The position numbers were made by a program, and so were the translations under genes. The notes under the pieces were generated by a model. The model searched no databases, was not told the DNA's origin, and saw only the letters and a list, made by a program, of their open reading frames with translations. DNA of 39,389 nt from an uncultured bacterium (lineage in GTDB: Bacteria; Verrucomicrobiota; Kiritimatiellia; RFP12; UBA1067): NCBI GenBank assembly GCA_902779075.1, contig CACZAK010000021.1, positions 1 through 39,389 on the forward strand, read 5' to 3'. Of the stretch, positions 32,549 to 39,389 are shown in pieces (within the stretch, counting starts at the first letter, position 1; every line of letters begins with the position of its first letter).

Positions 32549-33192
32549 TTGTCCAGGCCCCCTTTCCCGTCTGGACGCGTCTCCTGCTGCCGTCCGAACA
32601 CGGGCACGACGATGCGCTCGTTGTGCTTTATGGGCAGCCCCGCCACGTCGGTGCGCCCCGAAAGATGGATGTAGAACCGCGAATGGTCCTCCGTGTTGTC
32701 GGACTTTCGCGCCCATGTGAGCGGAGGGGTGTTGTGCGAATCCGCAAGAAGGTTCAACCCGCCTGGATTCAGCCAGCGATGCGTCCAGCGTTCGTCGTAG
32801 CGGTCCTCGCTGAAAAAACTGCATTTGGCCGTGCCGGAATCCTTGAACACCAGCTGGATGGTCTGGGCGACGGCAGAATTGTCAGTGGGTTTGAACGCTG
32901 CACAACGCATGAGGATTTTTGTGGCGTTGCCCTCAAGAACGTCATTGTTGTTCGTGCCGGAGAGAAGGCCCGCCCATATCGTGTCGTTATGCGGCGGCGC
33001 CGCATGGAACAGGAGCCGGTCGCGCAAGTCGCGCGCGCGAAGCGACATCTCCGCCGTCGCGAACGTCGCCTTCAGGAGGCGCATTCCGCCGACGAAGGAA
33101 CTGCCTACGGCGGCCATCACCACCGCGAAAATCGAAGTGGTCAGCATCAGCTCCACGAGCGTGAAACCGCGTTTGGACGCCCCGCCCGCCAT
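32545..33192 (-). CDS. Minor prepilin (PilW/GspJ-like)
   Basis: Encodes 215 residues starting MAGGASKRGFTLVELMLTTSIF: a short leader ending in G, then F+1 and E+5, the prepilin peptidase signal and the N-terminal helix of type IV pilins/pseudopilins. The rest is a 170-residue mixed domain. Start and stop overlap both neighbours, so it is translationally coupled. Assigned to the PilW/GspJ type by length and position after the PilV-like gene, which is approximate. Confidence 0.8.
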   Translation of the reverse strand: MAGGASKRGFTLVELMLTTSIFAVVMAAVGSSFVGGMRLLKATFATAEMSLRARDLRDRLLFHAAPPHNDTIWAGLLSGTNNNDVLEGNATKILMRCAAFKPTDNSAVAQTIQLVFKDSGTAKCSFFSEDRYDERWTHRWLNPGGLNLLADSHNTPPLTWARKSDNTEDHSRFYIHLSGRTDVAGLPIKHNERIVVPVFGRQQETRPDGKGGLDK

Positions 33193-33653
33193 CAGCCGTC
33201 CTCCGTCCCGCTCTTGAACACCGTCGCCGTGTGCGTTGCGGAAAGACGCCGCCGCGCGCCAGCCGCACCCCATTCAACGTCTACCGAAATCAATACGCCC
33301 AACTCGACTGACGGATCGGTCGGATCCGTGATACGCCTAATTGTCGTATACGATTTTGCAACGGATCTCGCACGATAGAGCATGGGCGCGGCCTCTTCCG
33401 TGATTTCTTCGGCGGGAAACTCCACCCACGTCTGTGTTTTGCCAATCAAGTTCCGTAACGAACCATAGTTCTCGTTGTATCGTTTCCAGGCGAGGTCGAA
33501 TGCGTAGGCATCCGCCTGTAGGTATTCCGCGTTCTCGCGGGCGATGCGGGCCGAGACGGCGATCCCCTCGAACAGCGCGAGGACCATCAGCGCGAGTATG
33601 GACGCTGCGAGCATCACCTCCACGAGCGTGACGCCGCGTTTCGCCCTACGCAT
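33192..33653 (-). CDS. Minor prepilin (PilV/GspI-like)
   Basis: Encodes 153 residues starting MRRAKRGVTLVEVMLAASILALMVLALFEG, a prepilin signal (G^VTLVEV). The C-terminal part is beta-rich (VLISVDVEWG). The ATG at 33653 overlaps the TPR/MshEN gene by 8 bases. It is a prepilin that the assembly ATPase and platform (pilB-pilC across the divergent promoter) would use. Confidence 0.82.
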   Translation of the reverse strand: MRRAKRGVTLVEVMLAASILALMVLALFEGIAVSARIARENAEYLQADAYAFDLAWKRYNENYGSLRNLIGKTQTWVEFPAEEITEEAAPMLYRARSVAKSYTTIRRITDPTDPSVELGVLISVDVEWGAAGARRRLSATHTATVFKSGTEDG

Positions 33654-34527
33654 TCTCGGCAAAGTACTTCTCAAGGAAATCCTCCGTCGTGTGCGGGTCG
33701 GCAAGGAAGAAGCGGCAGGGACATCCCGCCAGGCGCTCTACCTCCGCGTGAAACGCCGTATCGAGAGGGTTCAGCACCGCGACGAGCAGCGTATCGCCCA
33801 GCCGCCCGAACGGCACCGCCCCGCGGACGCGCACTATCTCCTCCGGCAGCTGCTTCACGAGCGCGGCCGACGGCATGAACGCCTGCAGGGGGATGGGGGG
33901 CGCGGACGCGGCATCCGCCATGTACACCGCCGCCTTCTCGCCCATGCCGCCGCTCTCCTTTTCAAGAATCGCCAATGCGGAAACGAGAAACGGACGCGTC
34001 GCCTCCGGCAGCCCGCCAAGGTGCCTCTGCACCACTTCCGCCGCCGAGGCGTCCACAACGTTCTTGGCGTAGAGGTCGCGGATCAGCGCTGCCTCCGCCT
34101 TCACCGCCGACATCACCACCTGCGCGAGGGAGATTCCTTCATTTGGTAGGGCGCGCTCGCCGAGCGCGCCGCCGCCCGCCGGACGCAACACGGCGCGCAT
34201 CGGCTGCGCCCCAGCCCCCGGACGCACTACGGCCTTCAACTGGACGGGGTTCCGCACGGACTTGATCCGCCGCACCATGTCCTGCGCGTCCGTCTCGGAA
34301 AATCCACCGAGACGCTCGCCAATCGCGTCCGCCGCGTCGTAGTCCTTCTCCCGCAGCAACGCCTCCGCCAGCTGGATAAGCGACGTCCGTTGTTTCTCCA
34401 CATCACCCAGCTGCTCGTATGCAACGGAAAGAAACTCGAGCGTCGTGCGGTCGCCCGGCATCACTTTCAGCATTTTCTCGAAATAGGCAATGCCTTCGAG
34501 CAGCTTTGAATTCGCCTGTTCAGCCAT
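33646..34527 (-). CDS. TPR protein with C-terminal MshEN/GspE-N-like domain
   Basis: Encodes 293 residues. Residues 1-75 are TPR-like helices (LEGIAYFEKMLKVMPGDRTTLEFLSVAYEQLGD). The C-terminal 80 residues (PEEIVRVRGAVPFGRLGDTLLVAVLNPLD...YF) resemble the N-terminal domain of GspE/PilB-type ATPases (MshEN, a c-di-GMP binding module in some members). No ATPase domain follows, so it is a free-standing regulatory domain. A palindromic insertion (34145-34170) adds GALGERALP near residue 120. AAAGGA precedes the ATG. It may control PilB, encoded divergently, or act in place of its own N-domain (inference). Confidence 0.65.
   Translation of the reverse strand: MAEQANSKLLEGIAYFEKMLKVMPGDRTTLEFLSVAYEQLGDVEKQRTSLIQLAEALLREKDYDAADAIGERLGGFSETDAQDMVRRIKSVRNPVQLKAVVRPGAGAQPMRAVLRPAGGGALGERALPNEGISLAQVVMSAVKAEAALIRDLYAKNVVDASAAEVVQRHLGGLPEATRPFLVSALAILEKESGGMGEKAAVYMADAASAPPIPLQAFMPSAALVKQLPEEIVRVRGAVPFGRLGDTLLVAVLNPLDTAFHAEVERLAGCPCRFFLADPHTTEDFLEKYFAENA
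34145..34170. repeat. Palindromic element in the TPR/MshEN gene
   Basis: GGTAGG then 10-base arms GGCGCGCTCG and CGAGCGCGCC around one base, in frame, giving the peptide GALGERALP on the coding strand. Confidence 0.8.
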
Positions 34528-34548
34528 TTTTCCTTTTCTCCGACCGTT

Positions 34549-34557
34549 ATTATAGCA
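34549..34557 (-). promoter_or_regulatory. Extended -10 of the pilin-sensor operon
   Basis: TGCTATAAT on the minus strand, 21 bases before the ATG at 34527: a perfect TATAAT with extended TGC. Confidence 0.7.
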
Positions 34558-34573
34558 AATTTCGTGCCGCCGG

Positions 34574-34595
34574 ATGGCACGGATTATGCTAAAAT
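34574..34595 (+). promoter_or_regulatory. Promoter of pilB-pilC (overlapping sigma-70 and sigma-54-like elements)
   Basis: TGCTAAAAT (extended -10, TAAAAT at 34590-34595) ends 7 bases before the pilB ATG, predicting a leaderless mRNA. Overlapping it is TGGCACG-N4-ATGCT, a perfect sigma-54 -24 element with a one-base mismatch in the -12. Which one is used cannot be told from sequence. Confidence 0.45.
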
Positions 34596-34602
34596 ATTAA
34601 AT

Positions 34603-36354
34603 ATGCTTTTGAAACCTATTAAGAAGACGCAGAAAAGTACGCACTTCGGGAACTTTTCCGAGGCGCTGTTGGCTTGCAAGGTGCTGGAGGCTGAACAGCT
34701 CAAGGAAGTAGCGCGGCAGGCGGCGGAAGCTAAGACGCCGTTGGAGCAGTACCTTGTCGAGAAAGACCTCGTCGACCCGGCAGCGTTCACGCTGGCTGCG
34801 GCAACCTATTTCAACATGGCGCCGCTCTCGCTTCCAGATAGTTTCACGGTCAACCAGGATTTGCTTTGTGGCAAAAATGAGGATTTTTGGATCAAGGCAA
34901 AGGCCGTTCCGATCGCCAAGCTGGGCGGACGCCTGACGATCGCCTTTGCCGACCCCTTCAACCTCCCTGCCCTGGAAGAGGTAACGCGCGCCGCAAACGG
35001 ACACATCTGGTCCTGCGTTGCCCCGGAAAAGCAGATAGCGGACGCCCTCGCCCGCCTGAAGGCGGCACGGGACGCCTCCAACCCCGCCCTCGCGATGGAA
35101 TCCATCATGAAGGGCGACGAGTCCGAGCTCGAGGTCCTTTCCGAAATGAAGGCGTCGGACGTCCTCGACGCCTCCCTCACTTCGGACGAAGACGCGCCCG
35201 TGATCCGCATGGTGAACTCCATGATGATCGAGGCGCTGAAGACGAAAGCTTCCGACATCCACTTCGAGGCATTGGAACACGCCTCGCGACTCCGCTACCG
35301 CATCGACGGCGAACTTGTGGAGCGTCCCGCCCCGCCGAAGGCCCTCCACAACGCCGTGGTGAGCCGCATCAAGATCATGAGCGCGCTCGACATCGCCGAA
35401 CGGCGCAAACCGCAGGACGGCCGCTTCAAGATCAAGGCCATCGGCAAGGAAGTGGACGTGCGCGTCTCGATCCTCCCCACCGTACATGGCGAGAAGGTCG
35501 TGATGCGTATCCTCGACAAGGCGAACCTCGCGCCCGGCCTCGCGTCGCTCGGCCTCGACGAATACGCCTACAAGGCGATGAAGTACGCAATCGAGCAGCC
35601 GCACGGCATCATCCTCGTGACGGGCCCCACCGGATCTGGCAAGACGACCACGCTCTACTCCTGCCTCCAGGACCTCAACACGCCCAACGTGAACATCATC
35701 ACCGCCGAGGACCCCGTCGAATACGAACTCGCCGGCGTCAACCAGGTACACGTGAACGCGGCGGTAGGCCTTACGTTCGCCGGTGTGCTGCGAAGCGTGC
35801 TGCGTCAGGACCCGGACATCGTGCTCGTCGGCGAAATCCGCGACGGCGAGACGGCGGACATCGCGGTGAAGGCCGCCTTGACGGGCCACCTCGTGCTCTC
35901 CACCCTTCACACCAACGATGCCGTGGGCGTGGTGGCGCGTCTCTTCGACATGCAGATCGCCCCGTTCATGCTCGCGAGCTCCCTCATCCTCGCGCAGGCG
36001 CAGCGCCTTTTCCGCAAGCTGTGTCCGTTCTGCAAGAAGCCCGTGGAAATCAACGCCGAGCTGCTGCAGGCGAACAAGGTGGACCCCGCGCCGTTCGAGG
36101 GCGTTACGGTGTACGGTCCGGGCGGCTGCCCGAAGTGCCGCGGTTCCGGCTACAAGGGACGCGGCGCGTTCATGGAGGTTCTGCCGATCTCGCCGAAGAT
36201 ACGCGGCCTCATCGAACGCGGCGGCGATGCGGAAAAACTCAAGGCGTATGCGCTCGAGGAGGGAATGGTCACGCTGAAGGAGGCCGGGATGCGCAAGGTG
36301 CGCGCCGGTATCACGTCGCTCGAAGCCGCGTTTGAAGTGACGGGAGGTGAATGA
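34603..36354 (+). CDS. pilB: PilB/GspE-family assembly ATPase
   Basis: Encodes 583 residues. An N-terminal MshEN-like domain (about 1-150) is followed by the AAA-type ATPase: GPTGSGKTTTL Walker A (about 341-351), Asp box DPVEYEL, Walker B VLVGEIRDGETAD (about 406-418), His box LSTLHTNDA. A zinc tetracysteine CPFC...CPKC (about 476-512) completes the PilB/GspE pattern. It powers pilin or pseudopilin polymerisation at the inner membrane. No Shine-Dalgarno precedes the ATG, and a promoter ends 7 bases before it. The GTG at 34564 gives a longer frame through the promoter and is not preferred. It is followed by pilC with a 4-base overlap. Confidence 0.93.
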   Translation: MLLKPIKKTQKSTHFGNFSEALLACKVLEAEQLKEVARQAAEAKTPLEQYLVEKDLVDPAAFTLAAATYFNMAPLSLPDSFTVNQDLLCGKNEDFWIKAKAVPIAKLGGRLTIAFADPFNLPALEEVTRAANGHIWSCVAPEKQIADALARLKAARDASNPALAMESIMKGDESELEVLSEMKASDVLDASLTSDEDAPVIRMVNSMMIEALKTKASDIHFEALEHASRLRYRIDGELVERPAPPKALHNAVVSRIKIMSALDIAERRKPQDGRFKIKAIGKEVDVRVSILPTVHGEKVVMRILDKANLAPGLASLGLDEYAYKAMKYAIEQPHGIILVTGPTGSGKTTTLYSCLQDLNTPNVNIITAEDPVEYELAGVNQVHVNAAVGLTFAGVLRSVLRQDPDIVLVGEIRDGETADIAVKAALTGHLVLSTLHTNDAVGVVARLFDMQIAPFMLASSLILAQAQRLFRKLCPFCKKPVEINAELLQANKVDPAPFEGVTVYGPGGCPKCRGSGYKGRGAFMEVLPISPKIRGLIERGGDAEKLKAYALEEGMVTLKEAGMRKVRAGITSLEAAFEVTGGE

Positions 36355-37421
36355 TGGGTAAGGCAATCAAGGTAAAGGGCACGAAGCGCATCCGCAACAA
36401 GGAAATCATCCCGTTCACGCGCCAGCTCGCATCGATGCTCGGCGCGGGCATGACGATTCTCGCGTCGATCCAGACGCTGGGCGAGCAGTGTGCGGACCAA
36501 GAGTTCAAGAAGGTGCTACAGCACCTGTGCGACGTGATCGAGAGCGGCGCTCCGATGTCGAACGGCCTCGCCGAATACCCGCAGCTGTTCGACGACATGT
36601 ACGTGAACATGGTCATCGCGGGTGAGCAGTCCGGCGAGTTCGCGGGCATCATGAAGCGTCTCGCCGCCATCCTCCAGTCGTCTTCGCGCCTGAAGAAGAA
36701 GGTAAAGAGCGCTATGACCTACCCGACCGTGATCATCAGCATCGCCATGCTGCTTGCGGCCGGACTCATCCAGTTCGTCGTACCCGTGTTCGCGGAGATG
36801 TTCAGCGGCTTCGGGAAGGAACTCCCCTGGCTCACGCAGAAGCTCGTGGACATCTCGACGTTCGTGAAGAACTGGTGGTACATCATTGGCGGCGTGATCG
36901 TGGGCGGCGTGTTCATCTTCAAGCGCTGGAAGGCCACGCAGGCCGGACACCTCGCGTTCGACCGCTTTAAACTAAAACTCCCGGTTTTTGGGCTTCTGAA
37001 CCAGAAAGCGGCGATTGGACGCTTCTGCCGTCTGCTCGCGCAGATGATTGCGGCGGGCGTGCCGATTCTCAAGTCGCTGGAAGTCGTGGCCGGCTCGCTC
37101 GACAACTTCGTGCTCGAGAACTCCGTCCTTGCCGCGCGCCGGGAGGTGGAGCAGGGCAACCAGCTCAGCCCATCCCTCCAGGGCAAACCCTTCATGCCCA
37201 TACTGATGATCCGCATGCTCGCCGCCGGCGAAAAGGCCGGCAAGGTTGAGGACATGCTTGAATCGGTGGCCGACTCCTACGACGAGGAGGTGGAGGTGAT
37301 GCTCGCCACGCTCACCTCGCTGATGGAGCCGTTCCTAATGGTCTTCCTCGGCGTAGTCATCGGCACGATCGTCACGGCCATGTTCCTCCCGATCTTCAAC
37401 CTCGGCTCCCTCGCAAGCTAA
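36351..37421 (+). CDS. pilC: PilC/GspF-family inner-membrane platform protein
   Basis: Encodes 356 residues in the usual GspF duplicated layout: cytoplasmic helical domain, TM (LLAAGLIQFVVPVFAEMF), second domain, and a C-terminal helix pair (MVFLGVVIGTIVTAMFLPIFNLG). PFTRQLASMLGAGM and GRFCRLLAQMIAAGVPIL are the conserved starts of the two halves. It is the platform on which PilB acts. It overlaps the pilB stop (ATGATG; either ATG at 36351 or 36354 may be used) with GGGAGG upstream. It ends 8 bases from the convergent GH78 gene, with no room for a hairpin terminator. Confidence 0.92.
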   Translation: MMGKAIKVKGTKRIRNKEIIPFTRQLASMLGAGMTILASIQTLGEQCADQEFKKVLQHLCDVIESGAPMSNGLAEYPQLFDDMYVNMVIAGEQSGEFAGIMKRLAAILQSSSRLKKKVKSAMTYPTVIISIAMLLAAGLIQFVVPVFAEMFSGFGKELPWLTQKLVDISTFVKNWWYIIGGVIVGGVFIFKRWKATQAGHLAFDRFKLKLPVFGLLNQKAAIGRFCRLLAQMIAAGVPILKSLEVVAGSLDNFVLENSVLAARREVEQGNQLSPSLQGKPFMPILMIRMLAAGEKAGKVEDMLESVADSYDEEVEVMLATLTSLMEPFLMVFLGVVIGTIVTAMFLPIFNLGSLAS

Positions 37422-37429
37422 CGGAGGCA

Positions 37430-39172
37430 CTACCGAAAATACACGCGATGGCTTCCGGCGGGAAGGGAACGTTCGCCTTCGCCGGTCACCATCTTCACCG
37501 GTGCGGGCGTGACAAGATCGACCGTCCAGCGTCCGCCTTCCCGGCGCGCGCCAACGGTAAATGCGCCGCGAGCGGTGGGCACTGCGGCGGATAGGCGCGT
37601 GAGGGGGCCGAACTGCGGCGCGAAGCGGATTTCCTCGAATCCCGGCTTCAGCGGCGTCACGCCCAGCAGATGGCGGGCCGTAACGTTCAGCGGCGCGGTG
37701 GACCAGGCGTGGTTCATGTCCGGTACCCGCCCGGGTTCCTTGAGCGTCAGGTCCCAGAACTCCATCGAAACCGTTGCGCCGAGCTTCATCATCTGCATCC
37801 AGCCGCGCGGCCCGTCGGTGGTCATGAGCTTGAACGCCTCGTCGGACCGTCCCGCCATGAACAGCGCCTCGAGCACGAACTGCGACATGTAGGTGCTGCA
37901 CCGCATCCCCTTCTTCACGATGAAGTCCGCAGGCGCGGACGCCTCCCGTCCCGACAGCACCCCGCACGCAATCGCCATCGCATTGGCATGTACGGTGAGG
38001 TGTTTCGCCCCCTCACCATCCCATACAAGCCCGCTCGCGGGATCCACGAACGCCTTGATGAACGAGGCGCGCACCTTGCGCGCGCGTTCGGCGAACGCGC
38101 GTGCGTCGTCCTGCTTGCCGATGGCCGCCGCCATCTCGGACATCTCCACGAGATTCCGGTAGTGGAGGGCGTTGACGACGGCGTTCACGGGGCGGAACTC
38201 GAACCCGTCCCGGTAGCACTTGGCCCAATCGACAATATCCCTCGCGCCCTTTGCCTCCGCCTCCTTCGTCCCGGTGACGAGCAGCCCGTCCTCCCGGGCG
38301 AGGTTCAGCCAGAGCTTCTGCGTCTTCATGGCCTCGTAGTGGGCGGCGATGCGGTCGGGACGGCCCGTGTACATCCAGTCGGCGTGGCACATGCGGACGA
38401 AGAACTGCTTCCATTCCGTAGGCCAGGTGGAGTTGTCCCGCAGATGGTCCACCATCTTGCGGGCGAGAGAATAGTCCGACGTCATGGCGTACGTGCTCAG
38501 CTGCGTGATGTAGCTGTCGGCCTCGTACGGCCAGCGCTCGCGGTCGCCGTCGATGAAAAGCCCGGTGAAGGTGGTGGCGCGGATGGAGTGCTTGCAGAAA
38601 CCGTACACGCGGTTGAGTGCGTCGCTGTCGCTGTCAAAACGCGACTCCGCCATGTCGTACGGATAGAAGATCGGCACCTGGCGCACGGTGTCCGCCGCGA
38701 CGGGGAACGGCAGTTCGACAATTTCCGCCCACCTGAACGGCATCACCATCCCGAACTTCGGGAGTTCACGCTTCACCTGACGGTTTCCCATGAAATACGC
38801 ATTGCCGTTTCCGGTCGTGTACGGAATGCGCTGCGTGCCGACGCCGTCGAACACGCCCTCGGTCGTGGCGCAGCGGATTCTGCCTTCAGACCGTATGTAG
38901 CGGCGTCCTGTCTGCACCGACCCCTTCTCGTCCAGCAGCTCGCCCCAGACGATCTTGTAGGGACCGGGCTTTTTCACGTCCACCTCAAGCCAGCCGAACT
39001 GGTGCTTGCCGAAGTCCAGAACCGTATGGCCGGCCGCGTTCGTCGTGATCGAAACAGCCTGGGCGTCCGGCCCGCGCACCACTTCGCGGAGCGCAACGTT
39101 TCCGCAAGGGACGCCTGCGGCGGAGCAAACCGCCGCAACCGCAGGTACAACCACAAAGACTTTCGCGTTCAT
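37430..39172 (-). CDS. Secreted GH78-like alpha-L-rhamnosidase
   Basis: Encodes 580 residues. The signal peptide is MNAKVFVVVPAVAAVCSAAG. A beta-sandwich part (HTVLDFGKHQFGWLEVDVK, the usual GxN/FGxxxxG region before the catalytic barrel) precedes an (alpha/alpha)6 barrel with LFIDGDRERWPYEADSYI, the D-x-x-R-E-R-x-x-x-x-D pattern of GH78, and WSTAPLNVTARHLLGV and a C-terminal beta domain. It removes rhamnose from plant or bacterial polysaccharides outside the cytoplasm. Shorter than many GH78 enzymes, without N-terminal CBM domains. It starts 45 bases behind the preceding gene, with AAGGAAG as ribosome-binding site, so the two form an operon. Confidence 0.85.
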   Translation of the reverse strand: MNAKVFVVVPAVAAVCSAAGVPCGNVALREVVRGPDAQAVSITTNAAGHTVLDFGKHQFGWLEVDVKKPGPYKIVWGELLDEKGSVQTGRRYIRSEGRIRCATTEGVFDGVGTQRIPYTTGNGNAYFMGNRQVKRELPKFGMVMPFRWAEIVELPFPVAADTVRQVPIFYPYDMAESRFDSDSDALNRVYGFCKHSIRATTFTGLFIDGDRERWPYEADSYITQLSTYAMTSDYSLARKMVDHLRDNSTWPTEWKQFFVRMCHADWMYTGRPDRIAAHYEAMKTQKLWLNLAREDGLLVTGTKEAEAKGARDIVDWAKCYRDGFEFRPVNAVVNALHYRNLVEMSEMAAAIGKQDDARAFAERARKVRASFIKAFVDPASGLVWDGEGAKHLTVHANAMAIACGVLSGREASAPADFIVKKGMRCSTYMSQFVLEALFMAGRSDEAFKLMTTDGPRGWMQMMKLGATVSMEFWDLTLKEPGRVPDMNHAWSTAPLNVTARHLLGVTPLKPGFEEIRFAPQFGPLTRLSAAVPTARGAFTVGARREGGRWTVDLVTPAPVKMVTGEGERSLPAGSHRVYFR

Positions 39173-39217
39173 GAATATCTTCCTTTTACACAGGTTTTTC
39201 TGATTTGACAGACAATG

Positions 39218-39388
39218 TCATAACGATTTTTCAGAGCGCGTTTCGTACAGGTTGCCGCCAACCTCGCGGAGCGCCTTCACCATCTCCGGATACGGCGTGT
39301 CGCAGATGTCGGTGAGGCCCACGGTCAGGTATTCGCCGTCGAAGCGGCCGGACGACGCCTCGTCCGAAAACTGGTGCCAGTGGCATCC
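39218..39388 (-). CDS. C-terminal end of a probable glycoside hydrolase (5' end outside window)
   Basis: The last 56 codons before the stop: [20 protein letters not shown] then [21 protein letters not shown]. The GCHWxxxxDEP/A...G...TD..D.PYPE tail is reminiscent of large secreted glycoside hydrolases (agarase- or beta-galactosidase-like). The catalytic domain is not in the window, so the family is a guess. Confidence 0.5.
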   Translation of the reverse strand, partial: GCHWHQFSDEASSGRFDGEYLTVGLTDICDTPYPEMVKALREVGGNLYETRSEKSL

Positions 39389-39389
39389 G

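Noticed and set aside
34597..36366. 589-codon minus-strand frame opposite pilB
   Set aside because: A GC-rich antisense shadow: composition is Arg/His/Val-rich with no motif, while the plus strand has full PilB motifs.
37670..39208. 512-codon plus-strand frame opposite the GH78 gene
   Set aside because: Antisense shadow rich in His and Arg; the minus strand has signal peptide and GH78 motifs.

Overview
The window is bacterial, GC-rich and almost all transcribed from the minus strand. Dense operons with 4-base ATGA overlaps, prepilin, Hsp20 and N-acetylglucosamine genes, and above all a family of short GC-rich palindromes ('GGTAGGG' plus a stem) scattered between and inside genes suggest an uncultured host-associated PVC bacterium, possibly Kiritimatiellota. 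That assignment is inference; no rRNA or marker phylogeny is available here. No phage, transposase, reverse transcriptase or CRISPR array was found.

Left part (1-9.7 kb): a small gene overlapping a nucleotidyltransferase (toxin-antitoxin-like, cut by the window edge). Then comes a minus-strand run of housekeeping and transport genes, in transcription order: dynamin-like GTPase, murG, nagA, tRNA-Ser(UGA), an unknown gene, a ParA ATPase with an 18-bp tandem duplication at its Walker B region, a MntR/DtxR-type regulator, an MFS organic-anion transporter and a sodium:solute symporter.

Middle part (9.7-26.7 kb) is accessory. It holds two secreted or membrane proteins (one a large putative metzincin), a solitary type IIG-like restriction-modification enzyme, a two-gene Hsp20 operon with a textbook sigma-54 promoter, and a HU/DUF4469-like DNA-binding protein. 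Upstream of the HU-like gene lie seven GTCWGAC sites at an exact 22-bp period, the most striking regulatory signal in the window. Next are an AAA+ ATPase with a nuclease-like C-terminus, two tandem FGE-sulfatase-domain paralogues with near-identical N-terminal halves and unrelated C-terminal sequence, and a cluster of decayed toxin-antitoxin modules that share promoter and 3' elements.

Right part (26.7-39.4 kb): a seven-gene minus-strand operon carries a TPR/MshEN-like protein, three prepilin-like proteins, a small membrane protein, a hybrid histidine kinase and a Tat-exported PHP-type hydrolase. It is divergent from pilB-pilC, so the two transcripts look like parts of one type IV pilus/type II secretion-like machine with its own sensor. 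The window ends in a carbohydrate locus: a secreted GH78-like alpha-L-rhamnosidase behind the tail of another probable glycoside hydrolase.

At least five proteins carry palindromic repeats inserted in frame, resembling in principle the Rickettsia palindromic elements. Several promoters share an extended -10 motif, TG(G/C)TATAAT.
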